From Fodinibius sp050117475 (GTDB lineage Bacteria > Bacteroidota > Rhodothermia > Balneolales > Balneolaceae), in the NCBI GenBank assembly GCA_050117475.1, contig JASFMR010000001.1, forward strand, positions 45,251 to 109,250: a DNA stretch of 64,000 nt. The letters run 5' to 3'. The notes below the pieces were generated by a model. The model did no database searches. It was not told where the DNA came from and worked only from the letters and a program-made list of their open reading frames with translations. The position numbers and the translations under genes are program-made. This document shows positions 35,301 through 44,087 of this stretch, piece by piece (the first letter of the stretch is position 1; each line of letters begins with the position of its first letter).

Positions 35301-36121
35301 CGAGGCAATAATTTTATAGACCGACTCATATCTGATGAGCACGAAATAAAATTTGCGCCCATGGAAAACAGCCAATCCTGCAGTTCTTTTTCGTGACAGT
35401 TATTTTTATAGCTATGCATGAGACATATTGCTACCGATGCATCTTTTTGCTTCAAAAATGATCGGATTGGGGATAACAGTGATTTGAAATTTGGTTTTAG
35501 AAGTATCTTCCCATCCGCATCCAGGCGTTCCTGCACCTCAAGAACTTCATCAAACAGGGGGATAGGCTTTTTAATATTCAATGCAAAAAGATCGGGGCGT
35601 TTTTGATCCCCGATATATAGCAAATCTCCCAGGCCACGCGTCATCAACAGTAATGTCGGTGCTCCATTTTGCTCCAGTAGGGCATTCGTTCCTTTAGTCG
35701 TAGCCAGCCGAAGATCGATAGCGGGCATTTTTTCTCCTGCAGGTGTTTTTGTAGCCAGGCGGCAAGCCAGAACCGGTGCTTCTTCATCTGATAAAATTTC
35801 AAAGGACAATCCTGTTCGAAGATGCCCTTTAAAGAACTCCTCTTTAAATCTCAATGTTGATTCGCTAGCATTGAAGGCTTCAATAGTCAGGGGGTGGGCA
35901 TTCGTTTCAAGTAGGTTAAAAGAAAGCCCGGATATCAAGTGATCCGGGACACCCCAGTCCTGCCGGACTCGTATTTTTTGAGTCGAAAGAACTTCTTTTA
36001 TTGTTCCGCGTAGGCTGCTGTTGCTCAGAACTTTGACATAATGAGTCTGTCCTTCGGGATCCGTGGCAATACAATCGGTAAAAGTACCGCCGGTGTCAAT
36101 CCACACCTTCCAAGATTTCAT
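32342..36121 (-). CDS. 5-oxoprolinase, fused HyuA-HyuB type (hydantoinase/oxoprolinase family)
   Basis: A 1259-residue ATP-dependent hydrolase, as long as eukaryotic OPLAH, that probably opens 5-oxoproline to glutamate. The N-terminal half is HyuA-like: 'WIDTGGTFTDCIATDPEG' (ATP site, 7-24), 'ATTKGTNALLEQNGAP', 'LLSGPAGGVIGAAE' and 'ISLDMGGTSTDVARYDG'. The HyuB-like half begins near residue 750 ('FTNRFTSIAEEMGEMMRRTA') and includes 'VVTNHPLFGGSHLPDITVV' and the closing 'ETPGGGGFG'. A hydantoinase or acetone-carboxylase-like activity is less likely given the full-length fused architecture. Downstream lies the Nramp homologue; upstream, a Na+/H+ antiporter. Confidence 0.9.
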   Translation of the reverse strand: MKSWKVWIDTGGTFTDCIATDPEGQTHYVKVLSNSSLRGTIKEVLSTQKIRVRQDWGVPDHLISGLSFNLLETNAHPLTIEAFNASESTLRFKEEFFKGHLRTGLSFEILSDEEAPVLACRLATKTPAGEKMPAIDLRLATTKGTNALLEQNGAPTLLLMTRGLGDLLYIGDQKRPDLFALNIKKPIPLFDEVLEVQERLDADGKILLKPNFKSLLSPIRSFLKQKDASVAICLMHSYKNNCHEKELQDWLFSMGANFISCSSDMSRSIKLLPRAQTTVINAYLEPILDRYFRSVKSVFPNGNIFIMNSAAGLTSSENFNPKDGLLSGPAGGVIGAAETGRESGRERIISLDMGGTSTDVARYDGAFDYQFEHSVGEANIKAPALAIETVAAGGGSICSYDGQKLTVGPDSAGAHPGPACYNAGGPLTLTDVNLLLGRLRADNFNIPISEKAANRKLEALVEIIEGSGKPANRNEILEGLLQIANERMADAIKKVSLRKGYDPSDYSLVAFGGAGAQHAIAIASLLGISTVLIPEKAGLLSANGLGNATIEVFEEQQILEKVKRIKKQLPSVFKELGKKATDKLYDEIPNNDKLSVTVKRRMAFMRLAGQEVTIEIPFSNHINLRREFKKAYQKRYGHWVHGRDIEIESVRLVAAANPERKPNKKREEAQDNPKIRYHAKVQYGREKHSTPIYHRSDLKFGHSIQGPAIILDPYSTTVVEPTWSAQIEENGTIRLNESADAGNQKPDDYSETINLELFTNRFTSIAEEMGEMMRRTALSVNVKERLDFSCALLNARGELVVNAPHIPVHLGALGLCVRRLKQTIPMEPGDVVVTNHPLFGGSHLPDITVVTPIYDENESLLGYAACRAHHAEIGGTRPGSMPPDATSLSEEGVVIPPTYLIKSGDPKWEKIEELLSCSPYPSRAVKENVADLHAAVAADHRGSKAIIRLAKSEGKATVRHYMEALKSRAAQKAVSMIKDLPDLKGHSEEYLDDGTKLSAFINKKDGKLEIDFSNSSGIHPGNLNATPAIVQSVVMYVLRCLIEDPLPLNEGLLDPVNITLPTGILNPNFGLAPEECPAVVGGNTETSQRLVDLLLKPFEKMACSQGTMNNVLFGNESFGYYETIGGGTGAGPDFNGADAVHHHMTNTAGTDPEILEFRYPVRLKRYGIRRKSGGTGKHKGGDGIIRELKFLDSVSLSVLTQHRREKPYGLKGGQAGKRGQQFVIRKNGERQSLKPIDGAELNSGDRFVIETPGGGGFGT

Positions 36122-36186
36122 AATTCAACTTTTGCTGAGTTATTTTTCAACAAAATAGCAGAAGTATAGTAGAAAGAAAGCTTGAT

Positions 36187-38040
36187 TTAGGCTTGCCTGT
36201 TTCCGTAGGTGTTTTCGCTGGCTCCCTCGATATTTACCTCTTTGTTTACATCCACGGGGTTGGTCAAAAATAGAATCTTATCTCCTGCACCAGGCAGGGG
36301 GGTATGGTCAATGGTAACAGGGTTAGCATCGCCACTTTTAGTAAGGATGAATAAAGGAATATGATCGGTAAATCTCTCGTCGAATTCGGCTTGTGTAAGG
36401 GAGTCTTCTAACTCAAGGACTTTAAATGTGCCCCCTTTATCTATAGTATCCGAAAATTTTTCGAAATTAAATGTTTCTTCAAAAAGAATACGACCGCTTA
36501 GATTATCAGGCACTTCTCTTTCCTTACGCTGGGCCTTAGTTATGGCCGGTAGCTGATAGACCCCTGAGTAGCTAAAAAGCTCGGCAAACCGGATGACTGC
36601 CAGGGAATTCACTTCATCATTGGGTGTTAGTGCCAACAGTTTCCCGATTCCATCAAAATTTATCTCGTCGATGGCGTATTCGGCCAGGATATTTCCATAA
36701 TACGTTTCTAAACCTTCATTTCGCGCTTTGTTTATATTTGACCAGTTCGAGTCTGCAAGAAGAACTTTGAAACCGTTGTCGTTTAAAAAAACCCCAATCC
36801 TACGGGCCCAGCTATGGGCACCAAGAATAAGGAAGCCACTCGGAATAGGTTTGGCAACACCGAGGTAGCGTGCAACTGCAGGGGCACTTAAACCATAGAT
36901 GGCAACGGTACTTATGATAATAATAAAAACGATGGGGACGATTTGTTCAGCTTCAGAATAGCCGCTCTGAACGAGTTCAATGGCAAATAGGGAAGATATT
37001 GAAGCGGCTACGACTCCGCGCGGTGCCATCCAGCTTATGAATATCTTTTCTTTGTTATTCAGCTTGGATCCTATGGTGGAAAGGTATACGGATAGAGGAC
37101 GTGTTATAATAATTAAGATTGCTATAAATCCAAAGGCAGCCCAATTCAAATGGTTGACAAGTTCGGAAAGCTCTACGCGGCCTGCCAGCAGTATAAATAA
37201 TGCGGATAATAGCAATACCCGCAGATTTTCTTTGAATTCAACAATATGCTGTATCCTGGCTGATTTCTGGTTAGCCAGGACAATACCCATCACAGTAGTG
37301 GCCCATAATCCGGATTCATGCTGAAGTATATCTGAGCCGGCGAAAACCAAGACCACAATCATCAGCGTAACAGGATTTTGCAGGAAATCGGGTAGCATAT
37401 AACGTTTGAGCAGTATATAAATAATCCCCGCGCCGGCTAGACCTACTACTGTCCCAAAAAAGATAGTTTTAAATATGCTGGTCAGTGCCAGACTGGTAGC
37501 CTCTCCGAGGCTGCTTGTAAAGATGACTTCGAATACCAATACAGCCAGCATCGCCCCAATAGGATCAATAACGATACCTTCCCATTTTAAAACGGACCCC
37601 ACTTGTCCGGTGGGACGAACCTGGCGTAGAAGCGGGATGATTACAGTGGGACCGGTTACAACCAGGATAGCACCCAGCAGAATGGCCAATTCAAGGTCCA
37701 TCTCAAATAAATAATAAGCAAAAGCCGCACTGATGACCCACGTGACAAGCACTCCTATACTCACAAGCTTTATTACGGCTCCGCCAATATCGCGCAGTTC
37801 TGAAAAGCGTAGGCTAAGGCCGCCTTCAAAAAGAATAATGCCGACAGATATGGATATAAAAGGACTAAGCAGATTGCCCATCAAGGCATCGGGGGCTATG
37901 AGTCCGGTTACCGGGCCGGCTATAATGCCTGCGACCAATAATAAAAGTATAGCAGGAAGTTTTGTGCGCCAGGCCAGCCATTGTGCACCGACGCCAAATA
38001 ATATGATTCCCACCAGGCCTATCAGAATTTGTTCACTCAT
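36187..38040 (-). CDS. CPA-family cation:proton antiporter with C-terminal RCK/TrkA-N domain
   Basis: A 617-residue inner-membrane exchanger. Residues about 1-400 hold twelve to thirteen hydrophobic segments of the Na+(K+)/H+ exchanger fold, with 'ILFEGGLSLRFSELRDIGG', 'VTGPTVIIPLLRQVRPTG' and the ion-binding acidic residue in 'WEGIVIDPIGAML'. Residues about 410-530 form a nucleotide-binding RCK_N domain ('GFLILGAHSWARRIGVFL'), and the last part resembles RCK_C. This domain order is typical of CPA1 antiporters that are gated by nucleotides. It suits a salt- or pH-stressed habitat. It lies in a leftward run between the AsmA-like gene and the oxoprolinase. Confidence 0.92.
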   Translation of the reverse strand: MSEQILIGLVGIILFGVGAQWLAWRTKLPAILLLLVAGIIAGPVTGLIAPDALMGNLLSPFISISVGIILFEGGLSLRFSELRDIGGAVIKLVSIGVLVTWVISAAFAYYLFEMDLELAILLGAILVVTGPTVIIPLLRQVRPTGQVGSVLKWEGIVIDPIGAMLAVLVFEVIFTSSLGEATSLALTSIFKTIFFGTVVGLAGAGIIYILLKRYMLPDFLQNPVTLMIVVLVFAGSDILQHESGLWATTVMGIVLANQKSARIQHIVEFKENLRVLLLSALFILLAGRVELSELVNHLNWAAFGFIAILIIITRPLSVYLSTIGSKLNNKEKIFISWMAPRGVVAASISSLFAIELVQSGYSEAEQIVPIVFIIIISTVAIYGLSAPAVARYLGVAKPIPSGFLILGAHSWARRIGVFLNDNGFKVLLADSNWSNINKARNEGLETYYGNILAEYAIDEINFDGIGKLLALTPNDEVNSLAVIRFAELFSYSGVYQLPAITKAQRKEREVPDNLSGRILFEETFNFEKFSDTIDKGGTFKVLELEDSLTQAEFDERFTDHIPLFILTKSGDANPVTIDHTPLPGAGDKILFLTNPVDVNKEVNIEGASENTYGNRQA

Positions 38041-38126
38041 GCGTCTAATTCTCTTAAATTATTCTGAATAATATTAATTCTTTTAAAAAATACGCAAAGC
38101 TGATGAAACTAAAAGCAGCTTATATT

Positions 38127-39134
38127 TTATTTGGAGAGTTTTGGATTGGCAAGCGTGCCCGCCAGTTTCAATCTAATTCCATCCTGTTCACGAGGTAATG
38201 CAATATATAACAGCTTTTCAATATTATTTAAAACCTGGCTAAATTTGTCCGAGAATTCTGTTATTGAGATTTCGAAGTTTTGCAGGTTGGAGGAGCCTAA
38301 CGGTGTTTGCACATTAACAATTCCGGAGCTTGAAAAAAGGGCCAGTTCTGATTTTACAGTTGACTCAATAAGAATACTCTTGGGCTGAGATGCTGGCTCA
38401 AAGTCAAGATGTGCTGATTCAAACGGAATCGCATCAGTGGGATAGCCAAATCCCTTGATAAAAAAGCTATATGTATTTTGAAAAGAATCTGAAGGGGTCC
38501 AGGTAATAGAATTTATTCCAAATTGGTGACGCCCATTTATCCAGAAGTCTTGACTTCCTTCGGCAATATCTCCGGAATAGCTGAATCGCCTGGCAACAAG
38601 TTTGTGAAGTGTAGACTCGGGCAACCGAACGATTAGTCCTGAACTTTGTGCTTCCACATGTTGGGGGGCGCCAAACGGGATGCCATTGATAGCGCTTAGT
38701 AATCCCTTCAAAGCATTGCCCCGGTAAGAGATATGAAGTGTATCTGCTTTGATCTCCTCCAGGCCCGACTGGTTGACGTATGACGGCCGAATCAAAGTGA
38801 TTGAAGCTTTATGAAGATTTTCCAGCCCATATCGAGTGCCACCAAGATATATGTTTACAAAATCAAGGTAGCTTACGTCGAGCTGTAATTGTAGGGCCCG
38901 CTCTATGTTGTTACCGAGAATGATAGTCAGATCACTAATCGATACTTTACCAGAAAAGGGGGTGATATCGATTGAGGAATATTCTACTGATATATTATTG
39001 GTTTTTGCAGTCTGCTCCTGTATGGCAGTATCGATTTGCCGTTCGGCCTCGTATGCAGCATAAAAATGATAACCGACTATAATGCCTAAAAAGGCAATAG
39101 TTCCTATGAAATAGTATTTTTTCTTCTGCTTCAT
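38127..39134 (-). CDS. Membrane-anchored AsmA-like hypothetical protein
   Basis: A 335-residue protein with one N-terminal membrane anchor (about 7-26, 'YYFIGTIAFLGIIVGYHFY') and the rest predicted to face the periplasm. The region after the anchor ('ISVEYSSIDITPFSGKVSIS', about 48-67) has the pattern that opens AsmA/DUF748-type proteins, and the C-terminus ('IRLKLAGTLANPKLSK') matches the usual 'G-T-x-x-x-P' close of that family. Such proteins are thought to shuttle lipids or shape the envelope. Assignment is by pattern only. It is 12 bp downstream of hisS on the same strand and is likely co-transcribed. Confidence 0.6.
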   Translation of the reverse strand: MKQKKKYYFIGTIAFLGIIVGYHFYAAYEAERQIDTAIQEQTAKTNNISVEYSSIDITPFSGKVSISDLTIILGNNIERALQLQLDVSYLDFVNIYLGGTRYGLENLHKASITLIRPSYVNQSGLEEIKADTLHISYRGNALKGLLSAINGIPFGAPQHVEAQSSGLIVRLPESTLHKLVARRFSYSGDIAEGSQDFWINGRHQFGINSITWTPSDSFQNTYSFFIKGFGYPTDAIPFESAHLDFEPASQPKSILIESTVKSELALFSSSGIVNVQTPLGSSNLQNFEISITEFSDKFSQVLNNIEKLLYIALPREQDGIRLKLAGTLANPKLSK

Positions 39135-39146
39135 AGGAACAAATTT

Positions 39147-40409
39147 TTAAACTTCGGCTAACTCTGAAAGGATTTCATCAAAGGTAAGAGCTTTTTCTTC
39201 ACTTGCCTTCATATTACGCATGGTAAATTTTCCTTGACTTAGCTCGTTTTCCCCTACAATGATGGTATATCGCGCATTCTCCCGGTCTGCATCTTTCATC
39301 TGAGCTTTTACCGAACGGCCTATATAATCCATGGAAGCAGTAATTCCGGATTTTCTCAGTTTTTTCAGGTGTTTTATGGCCCACTTCCGAGCTTTATCAC
39401 CAATAGTTACGATATAAATATCCAGCGTCTGTTCTCCGGATAGTTCTATCCCGAGCTCTTCACAGGCGATCATTAGTCGTTCCATGCCTGCTGCAAATCC
39501 AACAGCCGGGGTAGGCTGACCGCCAATTTCTTCGATCAGCAGGTCGTAGCGCCCGCCGGCTCCCAGCGCATCCTGGGCCCCCAAATCCGGGCTGATAAGC
39601 TCGAAAGCCGTACGCGTATAATAATCAAGGCCGCGTACCAGATGAGGATCTTCAGTAAAGGGAATTTCCAAGTCCATAAGTAGTTGCTTAACTTCCCTGT
39701 AGTGCTGGGCCGTTTCGTTATTCAGGTAATCTGTAATGACAGGGGCAGTTTCTATAAACGGTTGATCTTCCTCCTCCTTGGAATCAAGAATGCGCATAGG
39801 GTTCTTTTCAAAACGCTCCTGCGACACTTCACTGAGCTCCGAAAGGTGGGGACGAAAGTGATCTTTTAGAACCTTTTTATATGCTTTCCGGCTTTCGGGA
39901 TCTCCCACCGAGTTAATTTTGAGTGTAGTATTGGTGATGCCGACTCGTTCATAGATGGCCATCATAAATGCGATAATATCTGCATCTGCCGCAGCATCTT
40001 GTGCCCCTATAATTTCCGCACCGAATTGGTGAAACTGACGTTGGCGTCCCTTTTGGGGCTTTTCAGCACGGAACATGGGGCCAATATAATACAGGTTTTG
40101 GGAGCCTCCGCGCTGTTCCAGGTGATGTTCGATAAAAGCCCGTGCTACCGGTGCCGTACATTCCGGACGCAGCACATACTGATCATCCCCTCTCTCAAAT
40201 GCAAACATCTCTTTGGATACGATATCCGTCAATTGCCCCACGCCACGGGCGATGAGCTCGGTCTGCTCCATGATGGGGGTACGAATTTCCTCGAAATTAA
40301 ATTTTTTGGCTTCTTCGTGGATAATACGTTCAACGGTTTGCCATTTTTCTACTTCACCTGGCAGGATGTCAACCATCCCAAGGTGTGTGCTGAATGTGGG
40401 TTGCGCCAT
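39147..40409 (-). CDS. hisS: Histidyl-tRNA synthetase
   Basis: Charges tRNA-His. The 420-residue class II enzyme has motif 1 around 'IRTPIMEQTELIARGVG', motif 2 'GPMFRAEKPQKGRQRQFHQF' and the histidine-specific 'LVRGLDYYTRTAFE' and 'GAGGRYDLLIEEIGG'. The C-terminal anticodon-binding domain (about 325-415) contains 'DIYIVTIGDKARKWAIKHLK'. The ATG at 40409 precedes the conserved start 'MAQPTFSTHLGMVDILPGE'. A TATCTTTG box lies 35 bp upstream. Confidence 0.95.
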   Translation of the reverse strand: MAQPTFSTHLGMVDILPGEVEKWQTVERIIHEEAKKFNFEEIRTPIMEQTELIARGVGQLTDIVSKEMFAFERGDDQYVLRPECTAPVARAFIEHHLEQRGGSQNLYYIGPMFRAEKPQKGRQRQFHQFGAEIIGAQDAAADADIIAFMMAIYERVGITNTTLKINSVGDPESRKAYKKVLKDHFRPHLSELSEVSQERFEKNPMRILDSKEEEDQPFIETAPVITDYLNNETAQHYREVKQLLMDLEIPFTEDPHLVRGLDYYTRTAFELISPDLGAQDALGAGGRYDLLIEEIGGQPTPAVGFAAGMERLMIACEELGIELSGEQTLDIYIVTIGDKARKWAIKHLKKLRKSGITASMDYIGRSVKAQMKDADRENARYTIIVGENELSQGKFTMRNMKASEEKALTFDEILSELAEV

Positions 40410-40443
40410 GAATGTGGTTATTTCTGTTGTAAAATATTCGCCC

Positions 40444-40451
40444 CAAAGATA
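40444..40451 (-). promoter_or_regulatory. Candidate -7 box (TATCTTTG) of hisS
   Basis: Read leftward, 40451 to 40444 is TATCTTTG, the same octamer found before glyS and typA. It is 34 bp upstream of the hisS ATG, giving a leader of about 30 bases. No clear -33 element was seen. Confidence 0.6.
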
Positions 40452-40551
40452 ATAGTCTGCATTCAGAAATCCTTAGCCAATTTGTAAGGAGTCTTTTGAA
40501 ATATGACCATTACTTATGGACCATGGATTTACCAAGAAAACCCTCTGTTAT

Positions 40552-41538
40552 TCACATTCCGGATAATACAATTTTACCGGTGTTCTTGTTGTCTGTCATC
40601 CGCTCATGAGCCTGTTCGGTTTCGGTCCAATCAAATTCAGAATCAATGACGGGCTTCAGTATCCCATTTTCAAATAACGCCATTGTTTTATCAGAGAAAT
40701 CCCGAATGAGTGAAATTTTGTATTCGATCGGTCGGGATCGAAGGGTGGACCCCATAATTTTTAAACGTTTGCGTAAAAAGGGGGCCAAACTCATGTTTTT
40801 GAGTCGGTGACCGCCCATAAAAGAGAGATAGACCACACGGCCGTCGGTGGCGAGTATTTCGATGTTTTGATTCCAGTAGGGAGCACCAATGAAATCGATA
40901 ATGAGATCAACGGCATTGGGGCCGAGATTACCATCAATTTCCTCTGCAAAATCCTGCTTCTTATAGTTATAACAAAAGTTAGCGCCGAGTTTATAAGCTT
41001 GTTCTAGTTTGTGCTCTTTCCCTGCGGTGGTAATAACCCGGGCGCCAATCAAGCGATGTGCCAGCTGGATGGCCGCTGTACCAACCCCACTCCCGCCGGC
41101 ATGTATAAGGACGGTCTCATCTTTCTGCAGCTTACCCAGCCAATCTAGCGCCTGGAATGCCGTAAGAAAAGTTTCCGGTACAGCGGCAGCTTCGGTAAAG
41201 GACATGTTTGCTGGAATTTGCATTGCCATATCTTCATGTATAACACAAAATTCGGCATACCCTCCGCCGGCCAGTAGGGCAGATACACGATCTCCTTTTG
41301 ACCATTTGGTTACTTTGTGGCCGGTCTTTTCAACAGTGCCCGCCATTTCGAGCCCTAGGATTTTACTGGCTCCTTCTGGCGGTGGATAGTTTCCTGCGCG
41401 CTGGTGCAGATCAGCCCGGTTAACGGCAGTGGCTTCAATTTTTACCAAAACTTCGTGGTCTGATGGCTCAGGATTAGGTACTTCGGTTATCTCAAGCTGT
41501 GAATTACTACCCGGATTAATGACTTCTATGGCTCTCAT
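40552..41538 (-). CDS. NAD(P)H-quinone oxidoreductase, MDR superfamily (PIG3/QOR type)
   Basis: A 328-residue zinc-independent medium-chain dehydrogenase/reductase. It has the GroES-like N-terminal domain ('VNRADLHQRAGNYPPPEGAS', typical of the PIG3 subgroup), then the NADPH-binding 'VLIHAGGSGVGTAAIQLAHR' (about 143-162) and 'TDGRVVYLSFMGG'. The structural zinc Cys cluster of alcohol dehydrogenases is absent. Such enzymes reduce quinones with NADPH and are often oxidative-stress proteins. It starts 16 bp after the stop of the flippase gene upstream, so it may be the last gene of that transcript, though its role seems unrelated. Confidence 0.9.
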   Translation of the reverse strand: MRAIEVINPGSNSQLEITEVPNPEPSDHEVLVKIEATAVNRADLHQRAGNYPPPEGASKILGLEMAGTVEKTGHKVTKWSKGDRVSALLAGGGYAEFCVIHEDMAMQIPANMSFTEAAAVPETFLTAFQALDWLGKLQKDETVLIHAGGSGVGTAAIQLAHRLIGARVITTAGKEHKLEQAYKLGANFCYNYKKQDFAEEIDGNLGPNAVDLIIDFIGAPYWNQNIEILATDGRVVYLSFMGGHRLKNMSLAPFLRKRLKIMGSTLRSRPIEYKISLIRDFSDKTMALFENGILKPVIDSEFDWTETEQAHERMTDNKNTGKIVLSGM

Positions 41539-41554
41539 AATTATATTTTTGGGC

Positions 41555-43045
41555 TTAAATGGGTAAGAGATTTTGAAAGCGTTTGAGAGAACTATGAATT
41601 AGCTTATTCAAGTCTTCAGACAGATTTAACAGCCGAATAATTCCAATATAAAAAACAGTAATGGAGATTGAGCGGAGAAGGATATCCCAATATGGATTAT
41701 CAAGTGTGCTTGTTATTAGCGCCAAAAAGAGTGTAATGCCTGTAATTAGGATAGCCGGAATCATGCGGATATTAAATGGATGCATTGAAAACTTCTTCCA
41801 TACATAAAATACTTTTACCATGTTGTAAAGGACTATGGCTGTTGCAGTACCGATGGCGGCCCCCAAAATGCCGTAGACAGGGATAAAAAGGTAATTTAAA
41901 ACGACAGTTAAAACGATGAGTGCTATAGTCGAATATAAATCAAAACGAAAGTGTTTTGAATTGATAATGATGGCTCCATTGATACCAGTTGATATTTCGA
42001 AATAGTTAGCAAAACCGACGGTTATGATTACAAGTGTGCCTCCGGCATAGGAGGAGGGTAAAATTTCGTTGAGATTATGTAAATTAGCAACAATCCCACA
42101 AAAGAGGAGTCCGCCGGCAATCACAAGGTTTAGTGATGACCGTTTATAAATGTTGGCAACTAAATGATAGTTGTCATTTTTAATTGCATCCGATACGATA
42201 GGTGCAGAAATTTTTAAAATAGATTGTCTTGGGATCTTTATGGCAGACCCAATATAGAATGCGATAGCATAAATGCCGGTATTTCCCAGACCAACCATTG
42301 CCCCCAGCATGAGAATATCGATATTCCCCAGAATGACTGTTGCAATACTTCCAAAAAACGAATAGGCCCCGTAATTAAGCATCTTCTTAAGTAGCTCATT
42401 ATCCAGGAATTCAAAATCAATCTGTAATTTCACCTCGCTAATTGTCAGCAGGTAAGCTGACAAGAGTACTAAGTTGATGCCATAGTTGATCACAAAAAGC
42501 ATCATGAATTCCTGGAAGTTGATCCATCCCCAAAGATAGGCAAACAAGATGGCTATGGTCAGCAGCCGTATAAAAATATCATGTAGAAATGAGGAAGCGA
42601 CCGTGTTATATAGTGCATAGGTATAACTCTCAATCGTTTTGAAAAATAGGATGAAGAAGGCAAGGGGAAACAGATAGAGATAATAGTCCAGCAACAGTTC
42701 TGACTTGCTCTCGTATAGGCTCAGAATGTAACCTTTGAATAGGAAAAGCAGCAATCCAAAGATGATAAATCCGACCAAGGGGATGAGCAATATAATGGTT
42801 AAAAAACCATGATGATTCTTTTCTTTGTTTCTAAAAAAGGGGAAATACCGGATAATGGTACTGTTAATGCCCATACTGGATACCTGTATCAAAACCATAG
42901 AAAGAGACAGCAGAACACGAGTTAATCCATACTGTTCTGTTGTAAAAAAATTGGGATACAACCAGATAGTTATTACAAATCCCAGTGCTACCCCGACGTA
43001 GGAGATAATACTGTTGATAACACTTTGGCGAACAATAATTCCCAT
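41555..43045 (-). CDS. Polysaccharide flippase (Wzx/RfbX-like, MOP superfamily)
   Basis: A 496-residue membrane protein with about fourteen hydrophobic segments, expected to move lipid-linked oligosaccharide across the inner membrane. The N-terminal 'SVINSIISYVGVALGFVITI' and 'TTEQYGLTRVLLSLSMVLIQ', and the central 'GNIDILMLGAMVGLGNTGIY' are typical of the oligosaccharide flippase branch. It marks the left end of a glycan region and is divergent from a sulfotransferase gene across about 200 bp. Confidence 0.88.
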   Translation of the reverse strand: MGIIVRQSVINSIISYVGVALGFVITIWLYPNFFTTEQYGLTRVLLSLSMVLIQVSSMGINSTIIRYFPFFRNKEKNHHGFLTIILLIPLVGFIIFGLLLFLFKGYILSLYESKSELLLDYYLYLFPLAFFILFFKTIESYTYALYNTVASSFLHDIFIRLLTIAILFAYLWGWINFQEFMMLFVINYGINLVLLSAYLLTISEVKLQIDFEFLDNELLKKMLNYGAYSFFGSIATVILGNIDILMLGAMVGLGNTGIYAIAFYIGSAIKIPRQSILKISAPIVSDAIKNDNYHLVANIYKRSSLNLVIAGGLLFCGIVANLHNLNEILPSSYAGGTLVIITVGFANYFEISTGINGAIIINSKHFRFDLYSTIALIVLTVVLNYLFIPVYGILGAAIGTATAIVLYNMVKVFYVWKKFSMHPFNIRMIPAILITGITLFLALITSTLDNPYWDILLRSISITVFYIGIIRLLNLSEDLNKLIHSSLKRFQNLLPI

Positions 43046-43242
43046 TGGTAAGCTTTGAATTATTATTTGTTTGAATATTTTTGAACTATTACTGTAGAGC
43101 TTGTTGAAGCTGGAATTGTTTGCTATAAAAATACTTACGATGATGCTGCATATATCTTAAATTCAAAAATGTAGTTTAAAAAATGACCAATTACTACTTA
43201 TGAGAATGTATAAAAGTTACAGTATCGAAGATAGCGGGGGGT

Positions 43243-44079
43243 ATGTCTTTTAAACGAATATTTATTGTTGGGTGTCCTCGCTCGGGAACGACTCTTTTAC
43301 AAAGTATGATAGCTGCTCATCCCCGGCTTATCTCTTACCCGGAGACTCACTTTTGGGATTATACTATCCCTGATAAGTTTCGTTATCGATTCCTAAAAAT
43401 ATATTCTGCCCCGGAAAAAGCGTTGGTAAGGGCCTATTTGGATGAGCACGAATTTCCTCTGGATGCAATGTCTGATATGAAATCCCGTTACCTCACCACA
43501 AGATCATGGTCCAGGGCTTTGATGAGAATTCTGGATAGGCTAACAGATCCGGAGTTATCCGGTTGGATTGAGAAAACTCCCAGACATCTTTACGCAATAC
43601 CCTATATTACGGGCGCAGATAAAGATGCCTTGTTTTTGCATATTTTACGTAGTGGCAAAGATGTTGTTGCTTCCATGTATGAGGTCACACATAAGTATCC
43701 CGAATATTGGAATGGGCCGCGAACTATAGATATGTGTTTAGAAAGGTGGAAAAGAGATGTCGAACTTTCTAAGAAATATCTTACTCATCCGAGACATTTT
43801 TTTATATCCTATGAAGAGCTGTTGGAGTACAAAGAGAAAATTCTTGAGAAAGTTTGTGAATTCCTGGGTGTTAGCTTTTCTCTGGAAATGATAGATTCAT
43901 TCATGTCCGAAGCACAGAAACTGGTCGGAGAGAAGGAAAAATGGAAAGCGGCGAACATAAGCGGGCGGAGCCCGGGAAGTAAATTTTCTTCTATTTTCAG
44001 TTCAAATGAACAGGAATACATTCTAAGTGAAATAGGAAATATTTCATTAGAGTCATTTAGGATTAATACAGGCCGGTAG
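43243..44079 (+). CDS. Sulfotransferase (PAPS-dependent)
   Basis: A 278-residue cytosolic enzyme with the 5'-phosphosulfate loop 'IVGCPRSGTTLLQ' (8-20) at the N-terminus, followed by 'PETHFWDY'. The 3'-phosphate-binding region is 'LHILRSGKDVVASMYE' (about 128-143) and 'FISYEELLEYKEKI' follows. It should transfer sulfate from PAPS to a sugar hydroxyl or similar acceptor. A GGGGGG stretch just before the ATG may serve as ribosome-binding site. It is 8 bp upstream of a glycosyltransferase gene and both probably share a transcript. Confidence 0.88.
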   Translation: MSFKRIFIVGCPRSGTTLLQSMIAAHPRLISYPETHFWDYTIPDKFRYRFLKIYSAPEKALVRAYLDEHEFPLDAMSDMKSRYLTTRSWSRALMRILDRLTDPELSGWIEKTPRHLYAIPYITGADKDALFLHILRSGKDVVASMYEVTHKYPEYWNGPRTIDMCLERWKRDVELSKKYLTHPRHFFISYEELLEYKEKILEKVCEFLGVSFSLEMIDSFMSEAQKLVGEKEKWKAANISGRSPGSKFSSIFSSNEQEYILSEIGNISLESFRINTGR

Positions 44080-44087
44080 AAAATAAT

